64,000 nucleotides of DNA from Halomonas urumqiensis (GTDB taxonomy: Bacteria; Pseudomonadota; Gammaproteobacteria; Pseudomonadales; Halomonadaceae), in contig NZ_PYUD01000001.1 in the NCBI RefSeq assembly GCF_003028575.1, positions 1,426,001 through 1,490,000 on the forward strand, in the 5' to 3' direction. The notes beneath the pieces were generated by a model. That model saw only the letters and a program-made list of their open reading frames with translations. It ran no database searches and was not told the DNA's origin. The position numbers and the translations under genes were made by a program. Numbering within the stretch: position 1 is the first letter of the stretch; each line of letters starts with the position of its first letter. Of this stretch, positions 38,476 through 46,993 are shown one piece after another.

Positions 38476-38491
38476 TGTGAGACACATCACA
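38476..38491. promoter_or_regulatory. CRP/Vfr-type binding site
   Basis: TGTGAGACACATCACA is an exact match to TGTGA-N6-TCACA, centred about 203 bases upstream of the permease ATG and about 130 bases upstream of the RutR-type box. Confidence 0.7.
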
Positions 38492-38522
38492 TGTCGAGTC
38501 CACCCGATCAGGCACGCGCAAA

Positions 38523-38552
38523 GAGCATCCCCACTCGTTGAATGGGGTGCTC
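38523..38552 (-). terminator. Candidate terminator of the xdhABC-guaD operon
   Basis: Stem of GAGCA/CCCCA against its complement (38523-38533 and 38543-38552, one bulged base), 34 bases after the guaD stop. On the minus strand only TTT follows, so it is a weak intrinsic terminator. Confidence 0.5.
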
Positions 38553-38585
38553 AAAATGCTCGCAATGGAGTGATAAGGACGCCTG

Positions 38586-39929
38586 TCAGGCGGCGAAATT
38601 ATCTCGCCGGTGCTGGCATTGGCCATTGGCCCAGGTCTCTGACACCGCACGGTCATCACCCATCATCATCAGGGCGAAGAGCGTCTCCGATAGGCTCTGG
38701 CTGCGCGCCGTGCGCCTGGCCATCAGCGAGGTGCCGGCGGGGTCCAGTACCACGAAGTCGGCGTCCATGCCGGGGGCCAGCCGCCCGATACGATCATCCA
38801 GGGAGAGTGCCTTGGCGTTACCGAGGGTCAATCCGTAGAAACCTTGCCAGGCCGTCAAGGGCTGGCCACGCAGTTGCCCGACCTGGTACCCGGCCTTGAG
38901 GGTGGCAAGGCCGGACAAGTCGGTGCCGCCACCGACGTCACTGGCGTAGGTGATGTTGAGGTTCATCTCGCGCGCCGCCTGGCGGTCGAACAGCCCGCTG
39001 CCGAGAAACAGGTTGGAACTGGGGCAGAAGGCCAGGTTGGCGCCCCGGTCGGCCAGGCGAGCCCGCATTTCCTGATCCAGGTGAATGCCATGGGCGAAGG
39101 TGCTGCGAGGGCCGACAAGCCCGGACTCCTCGTAGACGGCGAGGTAGTCGCGGCTGCCCGGAAACAGTTCTGCCACCCAGTCCAGCTCGCCGGTATTCTC
39201 TGCCAGGTGGGTCTGCAACCAGAGGCTTGGGTCAGTACGCAGCAGGCCTCCGGTGGCATCCATCTGGTCGCGGGTCGAGGTCGGGGCGAAGCGCGGCGTC
39301 AAGCTGTAGCCAAGCCGCCCATTGTTGTGCCAGTCGCCAATCAGCCGTTCGCAATCGCCAATGCCTCCGATGGCATCATCGGTGAGCGCCTCGGGGGCGT
39401 GGCGGTCCATCAGTACCTTTCCGGCCAGCATGCAAAGCCCACGCTTCTGGCTGGCGCTGAAGAACGCATCCACCGAGTTGGGGTGGCTCGAGCAGAACAC
39501 CTGGGCGGTGGTGGTGCCGACCTTGAGCATCTCGTCGAGAAAGGCGTTGGAGAGTGCCTCGGCATGCTCGCGGTTGGCGAACCGGCACTCTTCAGGAAAG
39601 GTGTATTCGTTCAGCCAGTCAAGCAACTGGCGCCCGTAGGAGGCCATGATCTCCAGCTGAACATAGTGCACGTGGCTGTCGATGAAGCCTGGCATGATCA
39701 ACTTGCCACGATGATCGATCACCTCGATCCCCGGCGGCAACTGGGGCTCGATGCGTGAGAAGGTGTCGATGGCTCGGATGCGGCCATTCTCGAGCCATAG
39801 GGCGCCATCCTCGATGTGGCACAAGCTGCCGGATGCCGGGGTGTCGGCATCACCGGGGTCGGAGTCGAAGCTCATGAGTTCGGCGCGCAGCACGCGCGAG
39901 TCATTGGTGGTCATGGTCTCAGTGCTCAT
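38586..39929 (-). CDS. guaD: Guanine deaminase
   Basis: 447 residues; converts guanine to xanthine with a single zinc. Amidohydrolase motifs: MPGFIDSHVHYVQLEIMASYGRQLLDWL, FCSSHPNSVDAFF, LQTHLAENTGELDWVAELFP, FAHGIHLD and YASDVGGGTDLSGLATLKAGY. The MSTETM start (39929) is preferred; longer frames run back into xdhC, and MTTNDS at 39914 is another option. It lies 34 bases after xdhC on the same strand and delivers xanthine to XdhABC. Confidence 0.94.
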   Translation of the reverse strand: MSTETMTTNDSRVLRAELMSFDSDPGDADTPASGSLCHIEDGALWLENGRIRAIDTFSRIEPQLPPGIEVIDHRGKLIMPGFIDSHVHYVQLEIMASYGRQLLDWLNEYTFPEECRFANREHAEALSNAFLDEMLKVGTTTAQVFCSSHPNSVDAFFSASQKRGLCMLAGKVLMDRHAPEALTDDAIGGIGDCERLIGDWHNNGRLGYSLTPRFAPTSTRDQMDATGGLLRTDPSLWLQTHLAENTGELDWVAELFPGSRDYLAVYEESGLVGPRSTFAHGIHLDQEMRARLADRGANLAFCPSSNLFLGSGLFDRQAAREMNLNITYASDVGGGTDLSGLATLKAGYQVGQLRGQPLTAWQGFYGLTLGNAKALSLDDRIGRLAPGMDADFVVLDPAGTSLMARRTARSQSLSETLFALMMMGDDRAVSETWANGQCQHRRDNFAA

Positions 39930-39963
39930 CGTTGTTTGGCTTGTCGGGTCGGGGACGAGGCCC

Positions 39964-40866
39964 CTAGAACAGGGCGCGCAGCTCGGCAGGGTCAAGGCCG
40001 CGCTGCGCTTCGCCAGGGGGAGCGGCGGCCTGGTCGACCAGCGCCAGCAGTTCGGCCAGGGTGGCGAGTGCGATGGCGTAGGGGGTCTTGTCGCTGCCCT
40101 TGGTCCTTGATAAAGCGTTCCTCGATGCGGCGGGGCCGTGGGCGGTGCCGATCGGGCAGCGAACCTTGGCCAGCGCCGCCTCTGAGTGGCCGGCGGCGGA
40201 CAGGCGCGAACGAAAGCTTGCCCATTTGCTGCGCGAGCCGATCAGGCCGATGGACCCCATGTCGCCGCGCGCCAGCAAGGCATCCATCAGTTCGCGGTCC
40301 TCGGCGTGGTCGTGGGTGAGTACCAGCACGTGGGACCCGGCCGGCAGGCGGCTCACGGCGGCGCCCGGCTCAGGGCTTGGGCGACACTCCAGCCGCGGCG
40401 TGGCATCAGCCCAGTCGGGAAAGATGTCGTCGCGGCTGTCGTGCCACAGCACCCGCCAGGGCAGTGGTGCCGCCAGGCGAACCAGTTCGGTGCCGACATG
40501 GCCGGCACCGAAGATCGCAAGGGTCGTCTGGCTGCCCGGGAACACCTCGATCAGCACGTTGACGAAGCCGCCGCAACACTGGCCGCTGCGTCCGCCCAGA
40601 GAAAAGGCCTCGAGTGTCATTCCGGCCTGGCCCGCTTCGAGACGCTGGCGAGCCGCCTCGATGGTCTGCCATTCGAAAGTGCCGCCACCCAGGGTGTCAT
40701 GGACACCCTCCGCGGTGATCACCATCCGTGCGCCGGGCTCACGGGGCGTCGACCCGGCGCTGGTGACCTGGGTCGCCAGCGCATGGGGGACACCGTCGCG
40801 TTGCAGGCGATGCAGTGCCGCGTGCCAGGTTTCCGGTCGCTCGGTGTGGCGGTCGTTCGGGCTCAT
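39964..40866 (-). CDS. xdhC: Xanthine dehydrogenase accessory protein XdhC
   Basis: 300 residues. XdhC binds molybdenum cofactor and delivers the sulfurated form to XdhB. N-terminal XdhC/CoxI domain (ATQVTSAGSTPREPGARMV, LGGRSGQCCGGFVNVLIEVF) and C-terminal Rossmann-like domain (LAIFGAGHVGTELVRLAAPLPW, VLTHDHAEDRELMDALL, IGLIGSRSKWASFRSRL). The ATG overlaps the xdhB stop (TGATG). The segment after CPIGTAHG is unusually Ser/Arg-rich, but the downstream PYAIALATLAELL is in frame. Confidence 0.92.
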   Translation of the reverse strand: MSPNDRHTERPETWHAALHRLQRDGVPHALATQVTSAGSTPREPGARMVITAEGVHDTLGGGTFEWQTIEAARQRLEAGQAGMTLEAFSLGGRSGQCCGGFVNVLIEVFPGSQTTLAIFGAGHVGTELVRLAAPLPWRVLWHDSRDDIFPDWADATPRLECRPSPEPGAAVSRLPAGSHVLVLTHDHAEDRELMDALLARGDMGSIGLIGSRSKWASFRSRLSAAGHSEAALAKVRCPIGTAHGPAASRNALSRTKGSDKTPYAIALATLAELLALVDQAAAPPGEAQRGLDPAELRALF

Positions 40867-43337
40867 CACTCACCATCCTTGCCCGGATGACGGAGCTCGC
40901 GAGCCTCGCGCAGTACTTCGGCGGCCATCAGCACGCGTTCCGGGGTGGCCGGCGTGTCCAGCCGTGGCGCTTCGCGGTAGTCGGCAAGGCTTGCCAGCGC
41001 ATCGCGCAGGGCCGACCAAACCGCCATGCCGAGCATGAACGGAGGCTCGCCCACCGCCTTCGAGCGATAGATGCTCGCCATCGAGTTGGGGTGCCCCTCC
41101 ATCAGGTTGACGTTGAACACCGGCGGCAGGTCACCGTAGGTCGGAATCTTGTAGGTGGCCGGGCCATCGGAGATCAGACGACCCGCCTCGTTCCATTTCA
41201 ACTCCTCGCTGGTCATCCAGCCCATGCCCTGAATGAAGCCGCCTTCGACCTGGCCAAGGTCGATGGCCGGGTTCAGCGAATCGCCCACGTCATGCAGGAT
41301 ATCGACGCGGTCGACCTGATACTCGCCGCTCAGGGTATCCACGCTGACCTCGGCCACGGCGGCGCCGAAGGCGTAGTAGTAGAACGGACGCCCCTGACCG
41401 GTGTTGCGGTCATAATGAATCAGCGGCGTGGCGTAGAAGCCCTTCTCGGAGAGCGAGATACGCCCGATGTAGGCCGCTTGTACCAGCTCACCCCAGGGGA
41501 TACGACGTTCGCTTTCGCCTTCGCCCGCCACCAGGTAGCCGGCTTCCATGCGCATGCCTTCACGGTCGAGGGCGTACTCTTCGCTTGCGAAATCGAACAG
41601 GCGGGCCTTGAGCTTCACGCAGGCATCGCGTGCCGCCTGGCCGTTGAGGTCGGCACCGCTCGAGGCGGCGGTGGGCGAGGTGTTGGGTACCTTGTCGGTA
41701 CGCGTGGCGGTGATACGCACACCTTCCACATCCAGCGACAGCTCGCGCGCCACGACCTGGCAGATCTTGGTGTGCAGGCCCTGGCCCATCTCGGTGCCGC
41801 CGTGATTGATCATCACGCTGCCGTCGGTGTAGACGTGCAACAGCGCACCGGCCTGGTTGAGGTGCTTGGCGGTGAACGAGATGCCGAATTTCACCGGGGT
41901 CAGTGCCAGGCCACGGCGAATGATCGGGTTGCGCGCATTGAACTCGGTGATCACCTCACGACGTGCCCAGTACTCGCTGCTGGTTTCCAGTTGAGTGATC
42001 AGGTCGTGGAGCAGCTGGCGCTGGTCGACGGTCTGGCCGTAGTGAGTGATCTCGCGGCCTTCACGATAGAGGTTGCGCTTGCGAACGGTCAGCGGGTCTT
42101 CGCCGATCTGCCTGGCAATGTCATCCATGGCCGCCTCGATTACCATCATGCCCTGGGGGCCACCGAAGCCACGGAAGGCAGTATTGGACGCGGTATGGGT
42201 GCGTGCCCGATGCCCGGTCACCCGTGCCAGGCCCAGCGAGTAGGCGTTGTCGGAGTGGAACATCGCACGATCGACGATGGCATCCGACAAGTCCGGCGAG
42301 TAGCCGCAATCACCGATCACGGTGATCTCGCCGCCCTGGATGACACCCTGGTCATCGACGCCAAGGCGGTAGCGGTTGTGGAACGGGTGGCGCTTGCCGG
42401 TGGCACGCATGTCGTCGGCACGAGGCAGGTTCACGCGGGCGGCACGGCCGGTGCGACGGGCGATCAGCGCGGCGATGCAGGCCCAGGGCGAGGCCTGGGT
42501 CTCCTTGCCACCGAACCCGCCACCCATGCGGCGCATCTCCACGGTGACGGCATGGAAGGGGATGCCAAGCACCTCGGCCACCAGCTTCTGGGTCTCGCTG
42601 GGATGCTGATTGGAGGTGTGGACGATCACACCCTCATCCTCGGTGGGCTGCACCAGGCACGCCTGGCCTTCGAGGTAGAAGTGCTCCTGGCCTCCGACGA
42701 ACTGCTCACCTTCGACGACATGCCGGGAATTGGCGAGGGCCTGTTGCCAGTCGCCGCTTTCCTGCACGTGTGTCGGCCGCACGAAGTCACCGCGCTCGGC
42801 TGCCGCGACTGGGTCAAGGCTCGGCGCCAGTTCCTCGATGTCGACGATACCCTCACGCCAGGCGGCTGCAACGGCCTCGCGAGCGGCGCGCTGGCTGTCG
42901 GCGGCCACTGCGAACATGACCTGCCCCAGGTAGCTGATCTCGCGCTCGACGAAGATCGGGTCGCCGGGAAATACCGGGCCGATATCGGTGTGCCCGGGCA
43001 CATCATTGAATCCGATGACATCCACGACGCCGGGTTGTGCGCGAAGGGCAGCGAGATCCAGGCGGTTCAGGTTGCCATGGGCGACAGGGGAGAGTCCCAG
43101 CGCCACATGCAGGGTATCGGCGGGGGCCTTGAGGTCGTCGATGTAGGCGGCTCGCCCGGTGACATGCTTCACCGCGCTCTCGTGGGCCTGGGAGGTGCCG
43201 GCGATTCCACGTGGCCTGGCGACTCCCGTTTCACGGGCCAGCGGGCTTGCGCCCTTGATCTGTCCGTCGAGTGTCTCGCGGGCGGTGGTATCGGCATGAT
43301 TGCCAGGCTGTGTGGAAATATCAGTGAGCGTACGCAT
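40866..43337 (-). CDS. xdhB: Xanthine dehydrogenase, molybdenum-binding subunit
   Basis: 823 residues, the catalytic large subunit oxidising hypoxanthine and xanthine to urate. Features: RAAYIDDLKAPADTLHVALGLSPVAHG (N-terminal domain), RRMGGGFGGKETQ, TAFRGFGGPQGMMVIE and the cofactor loop GSVMINHGGTEMGQGLHTKICQVVARE, with the catalytic Glu in the C-terminal SKAVGEPPFMLG. Its start lies 17 bases inside the xdhA end, so translation is coupled. Confidence 0.96.
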   Translation of the reverse strand: MRTLTDISTQPGNHADTTARETLDGQIKGASPLARETGVARPRGIAGTSQAHESAVKHVTGRAAYIDDLKAPADTLHVALGLSPVAHGNLNRLDLAALRAQPGVVDVIGFNDVPGHTDIGPVFPGDPIFVEREISYLGQVMFAVAADSQRAAREAVAAAWREGIVDIEELAPSLDPVAAAERGDFVRPTHVQESGDWQQALANSRHVVEGEQFVGGQEHFYLEGQACLVQPTEDEGVIVHTSNQHPSETQKLVAEVLGIPFHAVTVEMRRMGGGFGGKETQASPWACIAALIARRTGRAARVNLPRADDMRATGKRHPFHNRYRLGVDDQGVIQGGEITVIGDCGYSPDLSDAIVDRAMFHSDNAYSLGLARVTGHRARTHTASNTAFRGFGGPQGMMVIEAAMDDIARQIGEDPLTVRKRNLYREGREITHYGQTVDQRQLLHDLITQLETSSEYWARREVITEFNARNPIIRRGLALTPVKFGISFTAKHLNQAGALLHVYTDGSVMINHGGTEMGQGLHTKICQVVARELSLDVEGVRITATRTDKVPNTSPTAASSGADLNGQAARDACVKLKARLFDFASEEYALDREGMRMEAGYLVAGEGESERRIPWGELVQAAYIGRISLSEKGFYATPLIHYDRNTGQGRPFYYYAFGAAVAEVSVDTLSGEYQVDRVDILHDVGDSLNPAIDLGQVEGGFIQGMGWMTSEELKWNEAGRLISDGPATYKIPTYGDLPPVFNVNLMEGHPNSMASIYRSKAVGEPPFMLGMAVWSALRDALASLADYREAPRLDTPATPERVLMAAEVLREARELRHPGKDGE

Positions 43338-44763
43338 GGAGCATCACCTCCCGGTCGGTGGTGTCTTGCTGCGCGATCACCAGTCGCAGGCGTTCGAGCA
43401 GGTTGGCGGCGGAAATCTCGCGGTAATGGGCGCTGCCCCGGACATCCGACATCGGCTGGAAGTCCTCGGCCAGCGCCAGGCGGGCGGCCTGGAAGGCGGC
43501 GGCTTCGGGTGGCTTGCCCTCCAGCGCCGCCTCGGCGTGACTGGCGCGTTTGGGGATGCCCGCCATGCCGCCGAAGGCCAGGCGCACGTCACGCATCACC
43601 GCGTCCTCGATACGCCAGGTGAAGGCACCAAGCACCGCGGAAATGTCATCCTCACGGCGCTTGGACAGTTTCCACACCTTGAGGTGTCGTGCCGGGTCGG
43701 GGCGCGGCAGGAAGATGGCGCGAATGACTTCGCCTTCGCCAAGCGCGGTCTTCTTGTAGTCGATGAAGAAGTCCTCGAGCGGGAGTTCTCGCTCTCCCTG
43801 CGGGCCCGCCAGCCATAGCCGCGATCCCAGTGCCAGCAGCACCGGTGGGGTGTCGCCGATGGGCGAGGCGTTGGCGACGTTGCCGCCGAGGGTGCCGCGG
43901 TTGCGCACCTGGGCCGAGCCAAGTCGATGCAGCAGGTGCGCAAATGGCTCGTAGTGCTCTTCCAGGAGCGGTTCGAGACGCGCATAGGTCACCGCCGCGC
44001 CGACCCACCAGCCGCTGCGGCCATCGTCGAGAGTGGCCTCCTCGATGGTATTCAGTTCGGCGACTCGGGTGACGTCGACAAGGCGTTCGAAACGACTCAG
44101 GCGCTGGGTCACTTCGAGCCACAGGTCGGTGGCCCCGGCGACCGGGCGCGCGTCGGGATGACGGCTGCGAATCTCCACGAGCTGTGCAAGGGTCTCGGGC
44201 TGGGCGAAAGGCGCATCCTTGGCCTCGGTCGGCTTGGGTGCGGCGGCATCCAGCCATAATGGCCGCGTGTGCGGATGTTCTTCCATGCTCAATGCGGCAT
44301 CACGGATCGGACGATAACCGGTGCAGCGGCACAGGTTACCGCCCAGGGCGGCTTCCAGGCGCTGGGGGCTCAGCGGAGAAGGGGAGCGCTGCTGTTGCTC
44401 GTGCAGAGTGAACAATGACATCACGATGCCCGGCGTGCAGAATCCGCACTGGCTGCCGTGACACTCGACCATGGCGGCCTGGGCGGGGTGTAGCGTTTCG
44501 CCTTCGGCCAATCCCTCAACGGTGACCAACTGCCGGCCATGCAACTGATGGGCGGGGGTGATGCAGGCATTGGCACTGTGGTAGCGAACCTGGCCATCGG
44601 GGCCGGTTTCACCGATGGCCACGGTGCAGGCACCGCAGTCACCGGAGGCGCAGCCCTCCTTGGTGCCGGTCTGGCCAAGGCTCTCGCGCAAGAGCTCGAG
44701 CACGCTGGTATCGGGTGTCGCCTCGAAGTGGCGTGGCTGCCCGTTGAGCAGGAAGTCGATCAT
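43321..44763 (-). CDS. xdhA: Xanthine dehydrogenase, Fe-S/FAD subunit
   Basis: 480 residues. Two [2Fe-2S] clusters are marked by GCASGDCGACTVAIG and CGFCTPGIVMSLF/GNLCRCTGYRPI (about 35-150). An FAD-binding domain follows (about 180-350; VAGATDLWLEVTQ, RNRGTLGGNVANASPIGDTPP) and then the CO-dehydrogenase flavoprotein C-terminal domain. The ATG at 44763 gives MIDFLLNGQPRHF with CAGGA upstream; the frame is open for 85 more unconserved codons through the regulatory region. First gene of xdhABC-guaD. Confidence 0.96.
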   Translation of the reverse strand: MIDFLLNGQPRHFEATPDTSVLELLRESLGQTGTKEGCASGDCGACTVAIGETGPDGQVRYHSANACITPAHQLHGRQLVTVEGLAEGETLHPAQAAMVECHGSQCGFCTPGIVMSLFTLHEQQQRSPSPLSPQRLEAALGGNLCRCTGYRPIRDAALSMEEHPHTRPLWLDAAAPKPTEAKDAPFAQPETLAQLVEIRSRHPDARPVAGATDLWLEVTQRLSRFERLVDVTRVAELNTIEEATLDDGRSGWWVGAAVTYARLEPLLEEHYEPFAHLLHRLGSAQVRNRGTLGGNVANASPIGDTPPVLLALGSRLWLAGPQGERELPLEDFFIDYKKTALGEGEVIRAIFLPRPDPARHLKVWKLSKRREDDISAVLGAFTWRIEDAVMRDVRLAFGGMAGIPKRASHAEAALEGKPPEAAAFQAARLALAEDFQPMSDVRGSAHYREISAANLLERLRLVIAQQDTTDREVMLHAYAH

Positions 44764-44803
44764 CGCCGTGTCCTGTTGTTGATTTCGTCGTGTGACGTCG
44801 TTG

Positions 44804-44833
44804 TATGACATTGTTCTATGACATTGTTGTATG
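44804..44833. repeat. 13-bp tandem repeat in xdhA leader
   Basis: TATGACATTGTT(C/G) is repeated in tandem (44804-44816, 44817-44829) and followed by a partial third copy, in the untranslated region upstream of xdhA. Confidence 0.7.
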
Positions 44834-44902
44834 GATGGGTTGTTGAATGAGCTGGTTGAATGCGTTCGCTGAATGATGCCGTCAGGCTGGTGAATTGCAT
44901 TA

Positions 44903-44918
44903 TTGACCATTTGGTCAG
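44903..44918. promoter_or_regulatory. RutR-type operator between xdhA and rutR-like gene
   Basis: TTGACCATTTGGTCAG, containing the perfect palindrome TGACCATTTGGTCA, is the exact reverse complement of the box at 38347-38360. It lies in the 281-base divergent gap, 127 bases upstream of the regulator ATG and 140 bases upstream of xdhA, so it can control both directions. Confidence 0.88.
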
Positions 44919-45044
44919 GATGTACCAAGCATGGTCTACAATTTGTCGTTTGGCAAGCCCGTTTGCACCCCGCACCAGCGTGGGGCAAACTTCCCCACAC
45001 CAGGCCATCCCGAGGCATGGAGTGACTCGGCTAGAGGAACATCG

Positions 45045-45749
45045 ATGACGCAGCGCAACAGCGTTCAGACCAAGGTCGTGAGCAGCAAGGTCGTGAGCAG
45101 CAAGGTGGCGACCAGGGAGCGTGGTGAGGCCAATGGTGTGACCCGCGAGCGCAACGAGCGTGAGATTCTTGCCGCCGCGGAACGTATCTTCGCCCGTCAT
45201 GGCTATCGGGGCGCGAGCCTGCAGGCCATCGCCGAGGAAGCCGGCCTGCCCAAGTCCAACGTGCTCTACTACATGGGTAACAAGCGTGGGCTGTACGTTC
45301 GTTTGCTCGAGCGCATGATGGCTCGCTGGAATGCCCTGCTTGACGACATCAGCGTGGATGATGACCCCGCCGAGGTGCTGGAGGCGTTCATTCGCAGCAA
45401 GATGGACCTGTCGCGCAGCCATCCCGAGGGCTCACGGTTGTTTGCCGCCGAGATCCTGGGGGGCGCGCCATTCCTTCAGGAGTACCTGCGTGGCGAATTG
45501 CGCGACTGGGTCGAGGCGCGAGCGGCGATCTTCAGGCAGTGGGCCGAGCGAGGGCTGATGGACCCGGTCGATCCGGTGTGGCTGATCTTCCTTATCTGGT
45601 CGGCCACCCAGCACTACGCCGACTTCGAGGCGCAGGTGCTTGGCATCACCGATCGCGAGGAGCTCAGCGATGCCGATGTGGAAAACATCACCCGCTTCCT
45701 CAGCCAGGTGATTCTGAAGGGCTGTGGCGTCACGCCTCGCCAGGCCTGA
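45045..45749 (+). CDS. RutR-like TetR-family regulator
   Basis: 234 residues. The TetR helix-turn-helix (about 38-85; ILAAAERIFARHGYRGASLQAIAEEAGLPKSNVLYYMGNK) is followed by a RutR/YcdC-type ligand domain (GSRLFAAEILGGAPFLQEYL, PVWLIFLIWSATQHYADFEAQV) very like E. coli RutR, which binds uracil and thymine. The ATG at 45045 has AGAGGA. A 15-bp tandem repeat (45072-45101) doubles VVSSK in the N-terminal arm. It is divergent from xdhABC with a RutR-type box between them, so a purine catabolite may be its effector here. Confidence 0.9.
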   Translation: MTQRNSVQTKVVSSKVVSSKVATRERGEANGVTRERNEREILAAAERIFARHGYRGASLQAIAEEAGLPKSNVLYYMGNKRGLYVRLLERMMARWNALLDDISVDDDPAEVLEAFIRSKMDLSRSHPEGSRLFAAEILGGAPFLQEYLRGELRDWVEARAAIFRQWAERGLMDPVDPVWLIFLIWSATQHYADFEAQVLGITDREELSDADVENITRFLSQVILKGCGVTPRQA

Positions 45750-45763
45750 GCCAGAAAGTCCGC

Positions 45764-46993
45764 TCAGTCGAGCCTGGGCAGGCAGACACTGATGACGACG
45801 GTGGCCAGCAGCATGGCGCTGGAGACCCAGAGTGTGGCGGGTAGCCCAGCGCTCATGTAGAGCCAGCCGGAGAGCAGGGTACCGATCAGCCGGCCCATGG
45901 CGTTGGCCATGTAGTAGAAGCCGACGTCCAGCGAGACACCGTCGCCCCTGGCCATCTTGACGATCAGGAAGCTGTGCAGGCTCGAGTTGACCGCGAACAC
46001 CGCACCGAACAGCAGCAATCCCCCCAGCAGCACGACGTAGGGCTGCCATTCTGGCCCCGGCTGCCCGAGCCCCAGCGCGATCAGCGCGGGAATGGCCGCC
46101 AACCCCGCCGCCCAGGCAATGGCCGACCCCCGGCCGGCATGCTTGCCGGTGATGCGAGGCGCCAGCGCCTGCACGCCTCCGTAGCCGATCACCCAGAGGG
46201 CCAGGAAGCCACCCACGCGCCAGCTGTCCCAGCCGAACTGGGTGGCCAGGAATACCGGCAGCGCCACCACGAACCAGACGTCACGCGCGCCGAACAGGAA
46301 CATGCGCGCCGCCGAGAGGATGTTGATGGCGCGACTCTTGGAGAGAATCTCGCGGAATTTCGGCTTGCTTTTGGCACGCCCGAGGTCGTTGTCGAGCCGG
46401 GCAAGCGACAGGCCAAGCACCGCCAGCAACATGATGGCCATGGCGGCGATGGCGCCCTGGAAGCCGATCAGCGTCAGCAGCAGGCCGCCCATGAAGAAGC
46501 CGACCCCCTTGAGGGCGTTCTTCGAACCGGTGAGCAGCGCCACCCAGCGGTAGAGCGCCTGGTGACCGTCCGGTGTGCCGGGTACCAGGGTCTTGATGGC
46601 GCTCTTGGCGCTCATCTTGTTGAGATCCTTTGCGATGCCCGAGAGTGCCTGGGCGGCCATCACCCATGGCACCGACAGCCAGGCTACCGGCACCAGCAGC
46701 ATGCCGAGCGCCACGACCTGCAGGCCCAGCCCCAGGTTCATGGTGCGATTGAGCCCCAGCCTGGCGCCAAGCCAGCCGCCCACCAGGTTGGTGACCACCC
46801 CGAAAAATTCGTAGAACAGAAACAGCAGTGCCACTTCCAGGGCCGAGTAACCCAGGCCGTAGAAGTACAGCACCACCAGCATGCGCAGCGCGCCATCGGT
46901 GAGCGTGAAGGCCCAGTAGTTGCCCGTGACCAACAGGTACTGGCGGATCTCGCGGGGCAGGGCGGCGAGGCGCTGGCCCAGGCCTTCAGCCAC
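45764..46993 (-). CDS. arsJ: ArsJ-type organoarsenical efflux MFS protein
   Basis: 409 residues, 12 spans. Signatures include [45 protein letters not shown] and [17 protein letters not shown], as in ArsJ. ArsJ expels 1-arseno-3-phosphoglycerate, made by the partner GAPDH from arsenate and glyceraldehyde-3-phosphate. GTG at 46993 is chosen: GGGAGG lies five bases upstream and it overlaps the gap stop by eight bases. A longer frame would read through gap coding sequence. Confidence 0.9.
   Translation of the reverse strand: MAEGLGQRLAALPREIRQYLLVTGNYWAFTLTDGALRMLVVLYFYGLGYSALEVALLFLFYEFFGVVTNLVGGWLGARLGLNRTMNLGLGLQVVALGMLLVPVAWLSVPWVMAAQALSGIAKDLNKMSAKSAIKTLVPGTPDGHQALYRWVALLTGSKNALKGVGFFMGGLLLTLIGFQGAIAAMAIMLLAVLGLSLARLDNDLGRAKSKPKFREILSKSRAINILSAARMFLFGARDVWFVVALPVFLATQFGWDSWRVGGFLALWVIGYGGVQALAPRITGKHAGRGSAIAWAAGLAAIPALIALGLGQPGPEWQPYVVLLGGLLLFGAVFAVNSSLHSFLIVKMARGDGVSLDVGFYYMANAMGRLIGTLLSGWLYMSAGLPATLWVSSAMLLATVVISVCLPRLD

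Larger units (their letters stand above)
38281..38585 (-). promoter_or_regulatory. Control region of the purine permease
   Basis: 305 bases between guaD (upstream, same strand) and the permease. It contains a terminator-like hairpin (38523-38552), a CRP-type site (38476-38491) and a RutR-type box (38346-38361). Promoter hexamers could not be fixed with confidence. Confidence 0.7.

Noticed and set aside
40000..40200. Possible frameshift near the 3' end of xdhC
   Set aside because: The segment after CPIGTAHG is odd, but reading resumes with the conserved PYAIALATLAELL in the same frame and the length is normal.
40815..43622. A 935-codon open frame on the plus strand opposite xdhB and xdhA
   Set aside because: It is a GC-skew shadow: the protein is His/Val/Gly-rich with no family pattern, while the minus-strand xdhAB frames show complete conserved motifs.
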